Positions 6,006 to 13,818 of a stretch of DNA of 47,138 nt are shown piece by piece (positions within the stretch are counted from its first letter, which is position 1; every line of letters begins with the position of its first letter). Under the pieces are notes generated by a model. That model made no database searches, had not been told where the DNA came from, and saw only the letters and a program-made list of their open reading frames with translations. Position numbers and translations under genes: made by a program. The DNA comes from a virus. Location: the IMG/VR virus record IMGVR_UViG_3300022929_000052, positions 1 through 47,138 of that record; one strand, given 5' to 3'.

Positions 6006-6287
6006 ATGCCACGGGCGGCGGCGCGGGGATTGCTGAAAACATACGGCGGAAAAATCACGGCGGGGCGCGATACGAAAAACGCGGGGCGCGATACGAAAAA
6101 CGCGGGGCGCGGGCGTCGGTATTTTTAAAAATTTTCACGGCGCATGGATGCCGGGCGAATAAATGCCGGGCGAATTGCGCGGCGCATGATACGCGGGCGG
6201 CGGGGCGTGATGCGCGGGCGTCGGGGCATGATGCGTGATGCGCGGGGCGTCGTCGGGGCCCCGCCATATCGGGTCAAAAAACCGTGA
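6006..6287 (+). pseudogene. Interrupted Arg/Gly-rich repeat ORF
   Basis: From an ATG at 6006 (AAAGAG upstream) a 40-residue basic ORF with the repeat AGRDTKN ends at a TAA at 6126-6128. The same frame continues without further stops through an ATG at 6144 to a TGA at 6285-6287, again with AGR units (DAGRINAGRIARR, then RGRRGVMRGRRGMM). So a possible 93-residue basic protein is split by one stop codon. It may be a broken gene, two tiny genes, or chance ORFs in low-complexity GC-rich DNA. Codon composition cannot decide, since the DNA itself is repetitive. Confidence 0.3.
6060..6111. repeat. 21-bp direct repeat, 2.5 copies
   Basis: GCGGGGCGCGATACGAAAAAC occurs at 6060-6080 and 6081-6101 and begins again at 6102-6111. 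Degenerate GCGGGGCGTSATGCGC-like units continue to about 6250, making the tract 6050-6260 low-complexity and very GC-rich. Confidence 0.9.
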
Positions 6288-6390
6288 TAAATCAACAAGT
6301 TACAAAGATCACGCAGCGCGGCCGCAGGCTTTGCTGGCGCAGGCAAGGGCCATGTTTCTCTCAAATATTTATATAAAAAACGATATGGGT

Positions 6391-6406
6391 TGTTTCACGT
6401 GAAACA
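6391..6406. other. parS: Perfect parS (centromere) site
   Basis: TGTTTCACGTGAAACA is a perfect 16-base palindrome and identical to the consensus chromosomal parS that bacterial ParB proteins bind. It lies in the 255-base gene-free interval before terL. No parA or parB gene is present in the window. The expected partner is therefore host ParB, or a phage ParB outside the window. Identity is read directly from the sequence; function in the phage is inference. Confidence 0.85.
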
Positions 6407-6407
6407 T

Positions 6408-6469
6408 TGCCTATTTTTTAGGCACCTCCTGCCCAAATACGGGGCTTAAATTGCCTATTTTTTAGGCAA
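6408..6469. repeat. Twin inverted repeats TGCCTA-T5-TAGGCA
   Basis: TGCCTA TTTTT TAGGCA occurs at 6408-6424 and TTGCCTA TTTTT TAGGCAA at 6451-6469, 44 bases apart and immediately beside the parS palindrome. They may be operator sites for a dimeric regulator of the terL transcript or RNA hairpins. The remainder of 6288-6542 is AT-rich and shows no ORF. Confidence 0.8.
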
Positions 6470-6480
6470 AAACGGAAAAC

Positions 6481-6511
6481 TTGTTAACTGTGCAAAAAAC
6501 AGGCATATATA
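6481..6511 (+). promoter_or_regulatory. Possible promoter upstream of terL
   Basis: TTGTTA (6481-6486) is followed by an AT-rich -10 region (CATATATATTTTATAAA, 6504-6520). Spacing to a good hexamer is 19 bases (TATATA at 6506-6511), so the match is imperfect. A promoter is expected here because the packaging and head genes begin at 6543 after a terminator. Confidence 0.35.
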
Positions 6512-6542
6512 TTTTATAAATTTTTTTGTTCAGGGGCCCCCT

Positions 6543-7988
6543 ATGGATGTTTCCGATCAGGAGTTGAAGCTTCGCCTGCGACTCGCGCAAATCGAAAAGA
6601 ATGAAGCTTGTCAGGAAGACTTTTTAATTTTTGTAAAAACTATGTGGCCGGAGTTTATTGCTGGTCGGCACCACAAGATCATTGCGGAAAAGCTGGAAAG
6701 AGTTGCAAAAGGCGAACTAAAGCGCTTGATTATCAACATGGCCCCGCGTCATACGAAGTCAGAGTTCGCATCCTTCTTGTTTCCGGCGTGGATGATGGGC
6801 AAGAACCCGCGGATGAAAATTATTCAGGCAACGCACACCACGGAGCTTGCCGTTAACTTTGGTCGTAAAACCAAAAACCTTTTAGACGACGACCGCTATA
6901 AAGAGGTGTTCCCTGATGTTAAGTTGGCTGCGGACAGTAAGGCGTCTGGACGTTGGGATACCTCTAGCGGAGGCATGTACTATGCTGTTGGCGTTGGCAG
7001 TAATCTTGCTGGCCGTGGCGGCGATCTTGTAATTATTGACGATCCGCACTCGGAGCAGACAGCGATGTCCGCTAACGGGTTTGACGACGCTTGGGACTGG
7101 TACACAGGGGGCCCCCGGCAGAGGCTCCAGCCGGGTGGGTCGATTGTTTTGGTCCAGACCCGGTGGTCAGAGAAGGATATGACAGGTCAGCTTTTGAAGG
7201 CGATGGCTAAAGACCCTCTAGCGGACCAGTGGGAAGTTGTAGAGCTACCAGCTATTTTTGACGACGGGACCCCGTGTTGGCCGGAATTTTGGTCAATCGA
7301 AGACCTTACGGCGGTGAAGGCGTCCATTCCTCCGAGCAAGTGGAACGCGCAGTACCAGCAGAACCCTACCGGCGAAGAGAACGCAATTATTCCTAGAAAT
7401 TGGTGGAAGACTTGGGAGAAAAAGAACATCCCCAACCTTGAATATGTTATACAAAGCTATGATACAGCGTTTAGCAAACGGGAGACCTCTGACTTTTCAG
7501 CGATCACCACGTGGGGTGTTTTTCGGCCGGAGGACGTTGGGGGGCCCCCGGGGTTAATTCTTTTGGATAGTAAGAAGGGGCGGTGGGATTTCCCGGAGCT
7601 AAAGCAGATTGCTTTGGAGCAATATAACTACTGGGACCCCGACACCGTCATCGTGGAAGCTAAAGCGTCTGGTCTACCGCTCACGCATGAGTTAAGAAAC
7701 ATGGGGATACCCGTTGTTAACTTTACGCCGAGCAAGGGTAATGATAAGATAACGAGAGTTCATTCTGTGTCCCCCTTGTTTGAGGCGGGAATGGTTTGGG
7801 CCCCCGACGCTACCTTTGCGGACGAGTTGATAGAAGAGGTAGCGGCGTTCCCGAATGGCGAGTACGATGATTTGGTGGATAGCATGACGCAAGCTCTTAT
7901 GAGATATAGGCAGGGCAATTTTATCCAGCTACCGTCAGACGACTGGGGTGATGATGTGGAAAGTCTTAAAGTAAGGGCGTATTACTAA
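6543..7988 (+). CDS. terL: Terminase large subunit
   Basis: This is the ATP-driven DNA-packaging motor and headful nuclease. The ATPase half has a Walker A-type APRHTKSE at residues 67-74 and Walker B LVIIDD at 162-167, followed by PHSE. The C-terminal RNase-H-like nuclease has the acidic triad candidates Asp307 (SYDTAF), Glu372 (VEAKASG) and Asp443 (YDDLVDS). At 481 residues it is full length for this family. AGGGG precedes the ATG. It is separated from terS by nearly 5 kb of accessory genes. It runs directly into the next gene with a TAATG overlap. Confidence 0.95.
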   Translation: MDVSDQELKLRLRLAQIEKNEACQEDFLIFVKTMWPEFIAGRHHKIIAEKLERVAKGELKRLIINMAPRHTKSEFASFLFPAWMMGKNPRMKIIQATHTTELAVNFGRKTKNLLDDDRYKEVFPDVKLAADSKASGRWDTSSGGMYYAVGVGSNLAGRGGDLVIIDDPHSEQTAMSANGFDDAWDWYTGGPRQRLQPGGSIVLVQTRWSEKDMTGQLLKAMAKDPLADQWEVVELPAIFDDGTPCWPEFWSIEDLTAVKASIPPSKWNAQYQQNPTGEENAIIPRNWWKTWEKKNIPNLEYVIQSYDTAFSKRETSDFSAITTWGVFRPEDVGGPPGLILLDSKKGRWDFPELKQIALEQYNYWDPDTVIVEAKASGLPLTHELRNMGIPVVNFTPSKGNDKITRVHSVSPLFEAGMVWAPDATFADELIEEVAAFPNGEYDDLVDSMTQALMRYRQGNFIQLPSDDWGDDVESLKVRAYY

Positions 7989-8569
7989 TGGGAAACAGTG
8001 TAGTTAAGCTTGGGGCGGGTGACTACCCCGGGCCAGAATATGCAGAGGGTGACCAGATCACCGAACCGTACTACCTTGGCGAAGAGTATAACTTCGAGAC
8101 AGAGGACCCGCGTCGCTTTGACATGTATGAAGACAGCGGCCTGTTTGCAAAGCCTTTAATGGATGAAGCTCTTGAGTCGTTGGACGCGGAGGGTCGTGCG
8201 CGGCCCACGTATCCCAGCTTTGGGGAATACATGGAGGTAGACGAGTCAGGTGGGTTTCCGGCCTTTGGAATAATGACCGGCCTTGGTAAAGACGAGGACA
8301 CAACGGGTCCAGATACAATGCAGCCTATTCCGGAATATTCGGGCATAGAGGGGTTTGATATTTACCAAGATTTGGCTCCGCCACAGTTTCCCCGCCGACC
8401 TATGGGTAAGCAGCGGTTTGAGCAGAAGCGGGGATTTCAATTCGGGCAAATTGTTCGTAACGACACTGTTCGTAACACCCTGTTCCAGAAAGCCGGAGTT
8501 GGCGGCCAATCGTTTAGCCCCGCGGCTATGGAACAGTTAGATAGTATCTTGGGACGGGACGTTGGCTAA
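7988..8569 (+). CDS. Acidic 193-aa hypothetical virion-region protein
   Basis: Starts at the TAATG overlap with terL. The protein is acidic and rich in Tyr, Pro and Gly in its first two-thirds (for example YPGPEYAEGDQITEPYYLGE) with a short basic region (FPRRPMGKQRFEQKRG) near residue 135. No known domain. Its place between terL and the portal operon suggests a head-assembly or minor virion role; this rests on context only. Confidence 0.65.
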   Translation: MGNSVVKLGAGDYPGPEYAEGDQITEPYYLGEEYNFETEDPRRFDMYEDSGLFAKPLMDEALESLDAEGRARPTYPSFGEYMEVDESGGFPAFGIMTGLGKDEDTTGPDTMQPIPEYSGIEGFDIYQDLAPPQFPRRPMGKQRFEQKRGFQFGQIVRNDTVRNTLFQKAGVGGQSFSPAAMEQLDSILGRDVG

Positions 8570-10055
8570 CGAAAAAGTATACTCGGGGATTCCGCCGTCA
8601 GAACGTCAATATTCGGGGGTCCCCGTTCTTGGCGGGCTAGAGGCTGCGTATAGTTATCTTGCCCCAGTAGAATACCCTGTTATTGAAGAACCGCGGACCG
8701 TGTACACCGAAGATATGGGTCGGCGCTACACTTCGACAACACCGGGCGTGTATGGCGAACCGCGGCCCGCGGTCCCCGCAGCTATTCAAGGCGGAATAGA
8801 GTTTTTTAAGCAGCTTATAGATCAGCCGGGAGAAACTGCGTCAGCGGTAGCCGAGGGTATTGCGTCTATACCAAAGGAACAAATGCTTGGGGCGCAAGCC
8901 TTAATGGAGGGTGCGGACTACGCGTATGACCCAGAGACTAATGAAGAGTATCGGTTTGATCCGTTTCTAGCTGCTGCGCCAGTAGCTGGTGGGACGGCGA
9001 TAAGTATTGCGCGTACTGCGGGCGATACCGGAGAAGTGCTCGGTATTATGGCCGGTAGGAAATCTTTAAGTGGTGCGGACAAAGAGCAGGTTGCAAAATC
9101 TTTGCGAGCTATGGGCAAGTCCCCGGACGAGATTTTTAGAGCAACACAAGCTTTTTTTGACAGTGATGTTTTAGGTAGTGACACTGCCGCTTTTCGGTTT
9201 GAAATACCCACAGCTAACTCTAAGTTTAAAGAAGACGGTCCGGTTGAGATGTTAGATGTGGACTATGGTAGGGGCTATGCTTTTGGTCTTGGCGACGAAT
9301 ACAGAAAAGTAACCTTTGACGAGGAAGGTAATCTTTTAGAATTAAACAGGGGCAGAATACCTACGGTAGGCGAAATATTTGATTTCCCCGAGTTATATGA
9401 GCAGTACCCTGAAATTAAAGACGTTTTAGTCGTAAACCTTGCGGCACCAAAAGGAGAGCCGGTCTGGAATGCTCCGCGGGCTGTGTATGCGAGTGGCGTG
9501 GAAAGCCCGTACAGGAAGCCGACCATTGGCCTGAGAGACTCTCAGTCTCAGTCGGAGCTTCAGTCAAGCTTGTTACATGAGCTTCAGCATTGGGTTCAGA
9601 CAAAAGAAAGCTTCCCGGAAGGGGCTTCAGGGGCTCGTATTATGGCCTTAATAGAAGAAAAAATGGGTGCTAAGATGGACCCTGATTTTTTAAAAAGCGT
9701 GGCATATGCCGCCTATGAAAGTGTGTACGGGGAGGCTGAAGCCCGTAACGTGCAACGCCGTTTTTCGGATTTTAGGAAAGCCGAATTAAATCCTGTTGAA
9801 ACTAGACGGGCTGATGCCCCTGATGATGACATAACTATGTCGGAAGACGCTGCCGCGGAAAGAGCAGCGGAGATGATAAGGGAAAGCCTAGAATACGGTG
9901 ATTATTCGTATGAAGACGTTTTTCCAGATGCTTTTAAGGCAAAAGGCGGCGTAATAACTTTGGCCGACGTAGCGCGAAACGTGGGCCGCGGCCCACGGGG
10001 CGTAGCCGCTCTTGCACCAATAGCTAGGAATATGAACCGGCCTATGGTAAGTTAG
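8562..10055 (+). CDS. HExxH polyvalent-type protein
   Basis: A 497-residue protein with TTG as the apparent start codon (8562), preceded by GGGACGGGA and overlapping the previous gene by eight bases. LLHELQHWVQ places an HExxH zinc-peptidase motif at His339-Glu340-His343, followed by GEAEARNVQRRF near residues 389-400. This combination is seen in LPD-type domains of large phage polyvalent proteins. The C-terminus carries AKGGVI, a motif shared with other virion-type proteins here. A virion-packaged metallopeptidase or processing protease is plausible; enzyme activity is not proven by the motif alone. Confidence 0.65.
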   Translation: MANEKVYSGIPPSERQYSGVPVLGGLEAAYSYLAPVEYPVIEEPRTVYTEDMGRRYTSTTPGVYGEPRPAVPAAIQGGIEFFKQLIDQPGETASAVAEGIASIPKEQMLGAQALMEGADYAYDPETNEEYRFDPFLAAAPVAGGTAISIARTAGDTGEVLGIMAGRKSLSGADKEQVAKSLRAMGKSPDEIFRATQAFFDSDVLGSDTAAFRFEIPTANSKFKEDGPVEMLDVDYGRGYAFGLGDEYRKVTFDEEGNLLELNRGRIPTVGEIFDFPELYEQYPEIKDVLVVNLAAPKGEPVWNAPRAVYASGVESPYRKPTIGLRDSQSQSELQSSLLHELQHWVQTKESFPEGASGARIMALIEEKMGAKMDPDFLKSVAYAAYESVYGEAEARNVQRRFSDFRKAELNPVETRRADAPDDDITMSEDAAAERAAEMIRESLEYGDYSYEDVFPDAFKAKGGVITLADVARNVGRGPRGVAALAPIARNMNRPMVS

Positions 10056-10073
10056 GCACAAAGGAGATACAAC

Positions 10074-12509
10074 ATGGCTCGTGAACCGATTGCTGGGATG
10101 ATTGAAAAGAACGTCCCGTCACAGCTTGACATGGAAGATTTAAGTGCCGAGGTGGAGTTAGAGCTCCCCGGCAGCATGGACAATGTCGTGTCCTTTGAAG
10201 GTATGTCGGAAGACATGGACATTGAGATATCCCCGGAAGAGGACGGAGGGGTAACAGTTGATTTCGAGCCTGCCGATCAGCGGGGCGAAAGCGACGATTT
10301 TTACATGAATTTGGCAGAAGAGATGCCAGACCGTGAGTTAAGCCGCATTGCGGGAGAACTCATGTCTGAGTTTGATGCCAACAAGGCTAGTAGACAGGAT
10401 TGGGAAGATGCTTACGCTAACGGTTTGGAGTTGTTGGGATTCAATTACGAAGAAAGAAGTCAGCCGTTCAGAGGCGCTTCCGGGGTTACGCACCCGTTGC
10501 TTGCCGAGGCGGCTACGCAGTTTCAAGCGCAGGCGTTCAATGAGTTGCTGCCAGCCAGCGGGCCCGTGCGAACTACTATTATGGGAAGCGAAACTCGGGA
10601 TAAACAGCAACAGTCCCAGCGCGTAAGGCAGTTTATGAATTTTTACATCACTAATGTGATGGAAGAATACACGCCTGAACTAGATCAAATGCTGTTTTAT
10701 TTGCCGTTGGCGGGGTCTACGTTCAAAAAAGTATATTACGATGAGACGTTAGGTCGGGCAGTAAGTAAGTTCATTCCCGCAGAGCACCTCGTAGTGCCGT
10801 ATGAAACGTCTGATTTAGAGACTTGCCCCAATATAACGCAAGTTTTGCGTATGTCTTTGAACGATTTACGCAAGAAACAGGTGGCCGGGTTCTATTTGGA
10901 TATACCTGTATTGCCCGCGCAGGCTGAAGCAGACGCCGTAACCAGTGAAATCGACTACATTGACGGCATTTCATCGTCTCAAATCGACTATGATTGTACT
11001 ATTTTGGAGTGTCACGTCGATCTAGACCTTGAGGGATACGAGGATACTGACGAAGACGGTGAGCCGACAGGCATCAAAATACCATATGTAGTCACAATTA
11101 GTCAGGACAACGGGAAAATCCTGTCAATTCGCAGGAATTACCGCGAAGAGGACGAAAACAGGCGTAAAATTCAGTATTTTGTGCATTATAAGTTCCTTCC
11201 GGGGTTCGGTTTCTACGGTTTGGGCTTAATCCACACTATTGGCGGGTTGTCACGCACCGCCACGGCGGCTCTGCGGCAGTTGATCGACGCCGGTACGTTG
11301 TCCAATCTTCCAGCGGGTTTCAAGGCCCGTGGGCTACGTATCCGAGACGACGATGATCCGTTGCAGCCCGGGGAGTTCCGTGACGTGGACGCACCCGGTG
11401 GGGCTATACGTGACAGCCTTATGCCGTTGCCTTTTAAGGGGCCTGACCAGACGTTATTCCAGCTTTTGGGCTTCGTTGTAGACGCTGGTCAGCGTTTTGC
11501 CACCATTACTGACATGAAAATTGGTGACGGTAACCAACAGGCGGCGGTAGGCACAACTATTGCCCTGCTAGAACAGGGTTCCCGCGTGATGAGCGCGGTG
11601 CATAAGCGTTTACATTACGCTATGCGGCTTGAGTTTAAGCTTTTATCCAGAGTTATGTCCGAGTTTTTGCCTCAAGAATATCCTTATTCTGTTGAGGGTG
11701 AAGACTCTTCTGTCATGGCGTCAGATTTTGATGACCGTATTGACGTAGTTCCGGTGTCTGATCCGAACGTATTTAGTCAGGCTCAGAGAATTGCACTAGC
11801 TCAGACTAAATTGCAGTTGGCGGGTGCGGCTCCGGATATGCACAATATGTACGAGGTATATCGGGACATGTACGAGGCACTTGGAGTTAGGGACACAGAC
11901 CGTATTATGAAGCGGATTCCTGACGACGAGCCGACACCAAAAGACCCTGCTCAAGAAAATATAGATGTAATGGACATGATCCCGCTACATGCCTTTGAGG
12001 GACAAGAGCATCAGTCGCATATCATGGCTCATATGGTTTTTGGTACAAGCCCGACTGTTGCCGGGATGCCGGGAATGGCTATGGCCTTGCAAAAGCATAT
12101 TATGGACCATGTGCGTATAATGGCTCGGGAACAGGCGGCAGTACAGTTTATCCAGAGTAGGCAAGCGGTTGGCGGAGAAGCGGCCACCGAAGAAGAAATG
12201 CTGCAAATTGAAGGGCTTACAGCACAGTTCGTTGCTGAAGGTATGAAGATGGTTAAGCAGATGTCTGCTGAAGTTTCTGGTCAGGGCCCTGATCCGTTGG
12301 TTAAGCTTAAAGAGCAGGAGCTACAAATTAAGGCGCAGGCCGAGCAGGCAGATGCCCAGAATGACCAAGCACGGCTCAACCTTGATGCGGCTAACCAGCG
12401 GATGCGAGCGGATCAGTTCCAGCAGCGCCTTTCTAGCCAAGAGCGTCAGACCGCGGCGCGTATTCAGTCTGCTATGGAACGGGAGATGCTAAAACAACGG
12501 GGAGACTAG
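10074..12509 (+). CDS. Portal protein
   Basis: The portal forms the dodecameric DNA gate at one head vertex. The 811-residue protein has an acidic N-terminus, then a portal-like core with FYGLGLIHTIGGLSRTATAA and ATITDMKIGDGNQQAAVGTT in the middle. The C-terminal 130 residues are a Gln/Ala-rich coiled coil (KEQELQIKAQAEQADAQNDQ), as in portals with a long barrel. AAAGGAG precedes the ATG. Position directly before the lysis and scaffold/capsid genes fits. Portal identity is by overall pattern and context, not by a single motif. Confidence 0.85.
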   Translation: MAREPIAGMIEKNVPSQLDMEDLSAEVELELPGSMDNVVSFEGMSEDMDIEISPEEDGGVTVDFEPADQRGESDDFYMNLAEEMPDRELSRIAGELMSEFDANKASRQDWEDAYANGLELLGFNYEERSQPFRGASGVTHPLLAEAATQFQAQAFNELLPASGPVRTTIMGSETRDKQQQSQRVRQFMNFYITNVMEEYTPELDQMLFYLPLAGSTFKKVYYDETLGRAVSKFIPAEHLVVPYETSDLETCPNITQVLRMSLNDLRKKQVAGFYLDIPVLPAQAEADAVTSEIDYIDGISSSQIDYDCTILECHVDLDLEGYEDTDEDGEPTGIKIPYVVTISQDNGKILSIRRNYREEDENRRKIQYFVHYKFLPGFGFYGLGLIHTIGGLSRTATAALRQLIDAGTLSNLPAGFKARGLRIRDDDDPLQPGEFRDVDAPGGAIRDSLMPLPFKGPDQTLFQLLGFVVDAGQRFATITDMKIGDGNQQAAVGTTIALLEQGSRVMSAVHKRLHYAMRLEFKLLSRVMSEFLPQEYPYSVEGEDSSVMASDFDDRIDVVPVSDPNVFSQAQRIALAQTKLQLAGAAPDMHNMYEVYRDMYEALGVRDTDRIMKRIPDDEPTPKDPAQENIDVMDMIPLHAFEGQEHQSHIMAHMVFGTSPTVAGMPGMAMALQKHIMDHVRIMAREQAAVQFIQSRQAVGGEAATEEEMLQIEGLTAQFVAEGMKMVKQMSAEVSGQGPDPLVKLKEQELQIKAQAEQADAQNDQARLNLDAANQRMRADQFQQRLSSQERQTAARIQSAMEREMLKQRGD

Positions 12510-12537
12510 ATACTCATTAGTTTAGCTTGGGGGCGAA

Positions 12538-13014
12538 ATGATAGCAGAAACATTGGCTGGTATAGCACTGGTCAAATCCGCGGTTGATGGAATTAAATCA
12601 GCCATCAACACGGCCAAGGACGTTGGCGAAATAGCGGGTTACGTTGACCAGCTTTTTGAAGGTGAAAAGCAGGTCCAGCAGAAAAGAGCTAAGAGTGCGT
12701 ACCCCGGGATTGGAGACCAGTTCGGGGTATCTAATATTGCGTCTGAAGTCATAGATGCAAAACTGGCTCAAGAAAAGATGCAGGAAATGCGTAACCTGAT
12801 TGATTTACGTTTTGGCCCCGGAACGTGGCAAAGTATAGTAGATGAGCGGGCTCGTAGGATACAGGCGGCTAGAGAAGCCGCTGCGGCGGAACGCCGTAAA
12901 AAGCTGGCCGAAGCAAAAGAGTTTGAAGAAACTATGAAGCAGGTCGTGCTTGTAACTTCGGTAACGGTTGTTGCGATAGGGTTTTTTATATTTTTGTTTG
13001 CGGTGGTACTATGA
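12538..13014 (+). CDS. 158-aa coiled-coil protein with C-terminal membrane span
   Basis: The N-terminal 130 residues are helical and charged (AREAAAAERRKKLAEAKEFE near 118-137 of the helix) and a single hydrophobic span occupies about residues 139-158 (VVLVTSVTVVAIGFFIFLFA). Such tail-anchored proteins occur between portal and lysis genes in several aquatic phages, but their role is not known to me. Could be an internal virion protein or part of lysis. The gene overlaps the next one by four bases. Confidence 0.7.
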   Translation: MIAETLAGIALVKSAVDGIKSAINTAKDVGEIAGYVDQLFEGEKQVQQKRAKSAYPGIGDQFGVSNIASEVIDAKLAQEKMQEMRNLIDLRFGPGTWQSIVDERARRIQAAREAAAAERRKKLAEAKEFEETMKQVVLVTSVTVVAIGFFIFLFAVVL

Positions 13015-13220
13015 CGGTAGATAAATTTTTAGAATGGAAGATACTGCCTCGTTTTATGATGCTAGCAAGCACGGTAATGAGTTGGCGCTGTGCCGAGTGG
13101 TTTATGGCGTTAGACGCGCCGACGGGGGCGCAGAGTGCTTTTGTTTCAGTGGTTATGGGCGTTATGACGGGCGTTTTTGGTATATGGATGGGGCACGAGC
13201 ACAAGCCCGTGGCTAAATAA
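13011..13220 (+). CDS. Holin-like two-span membrane protein
   Basis: A 69-residue protein with two predicted spans (about residues 13-32 and 42-60) and a short charged tail (GHEHKPVAK). WKILPRFMMLAS then VVMGVMTGVFGIWMG resembles a small phage membrane family (DUF7940-like, from memory) often found in lysis clusters. It probably helps form the membrane lesion releasing endolysin. ATGA overlap upstream and direct adjacency downstream place it in the lysis operon. Confidence 0.65.
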   Translation: MTVDKFLEWKILPRFMMLASTVMSWRCAEWFMALDAPTGAQSAFVSVVMGVMTGVFGIWMGHEHKPVAK

Positions 13221-13426
13221 TGTATCAGGCGGTTGTTCTTGCGTGTCTTGTTTTTAATATGGAACAATGTTACCAGTTAGAAGACCAGTGGGGGCCCTAT
13301 AGCACATATGAGCGGTGCGAGAAACGAGCGTATGAAATGTCTCGCGCAGTTCATAAACACATGCAAGGATACAAGCCTGTATCTTGGCAATGTCGGGCGT
13401 TACCAAAAGGAAAGTTGACAACATGA
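13220..13426 (+). CDS. Small Cys-containing exported-type protein
   Basis: The first 13 residues are hydrophobic (YQAVVLACLVFNM), like a short signal or anchor. The rest has Cys17, Cys33 and Cys58, which could form disulfides outside the cytoplasm. At 68 residues and located between two holin-like genes it might be an accessory lysis protein (spanin-like or periplasmic inhibitor), but it lacks an obvious lipobox or full second spanin partner. Function unknown. It overlaps the next gene by four bases (ATGA). Confidence 0.6.
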   Translation: MYQAVVLACLVFNMEQCYQLEDQWGPYSTYERCEKRAYEMSRAVHKHMQGYKPVSWQCRALPKGKLTT

Positions 13427-13818
13427 TTCAGGCACTTATTGGACCAGCTACCGAGCTAATCGGTAAATTTGTTGAAGATAAAGACCAGAAGAACAAGTTG
13501 GCGCATGAGATTGCCACTATGGCAGAGCGCCACGCGCAGGACTTAGCTAAAGGCCAGCTTGAAATCAATAAGATGGAAGCGCAGCACCGCTCTATATTTG
13601 TGGCGGGATGGCGGCCCTTTCTTGGCTGGGGCTTGAGCTTTGCGATGATATGGCACTTCGTTTTAGTGCCTATGGTTACATTTGGTTTTGCGTATGCGGG
13701 AATAGAAGCGCCAGATTTACCCGCGTTTGATATGGACTCTTTGATGACCGTGCTAATGGGTATGCTTGGCCTTGGTGGGTTACGTACCTTTGAAAAAGCC
13801 AAAGGACTGACAAAATGA
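13423..13818 (+). CDS. Holin, GTA_holin_3TM type
   Basis: The start at 13423 (MIQALIGPATEL) is chosen over 13384 because AAAGGAAAG precedes it and it gives the usual ATGA overlap. A charged N-terminal helix is followed by GWRPFLGWGLSFAMIWHFVL (about residues 65-84), a second span, and the ending LMGMLGLGGLRTFEKAKG. That arrangement is characteristic of the three-span gene-transfer-agent holin family (PF11351). It would permeabilise the inner membrane so the GH108 endolysin downstream reaches the wall. Confidence 0.85.
   Translation: MIQALIGPATELIGKFVEDKDQKNKLAHEIATMAERHAQDLAKGQLEINKMEAQHRSIFVAGWRPFLGWGLSFAMIWHFVLVPMVTFGFAYAGIEAPDLPAFDMDSLMTVLMGMLGLGGLRTFEKAKGLTK

Noticed and set aside
6055-6364. 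Two minus-strand Arg/Pro-rich ORFs in the GC-rich tract
   Set aside because: Composition is set by the DNA repeats; no ribosome binding site and no operon context. The + strand frame is only slightly better.
13034-13216. 60-codon ORF overlapping the small holin-like gene in another frame
   Set aside because: The holin-like frame has clear membrane spans and correct overlaps; the alternative has neither.
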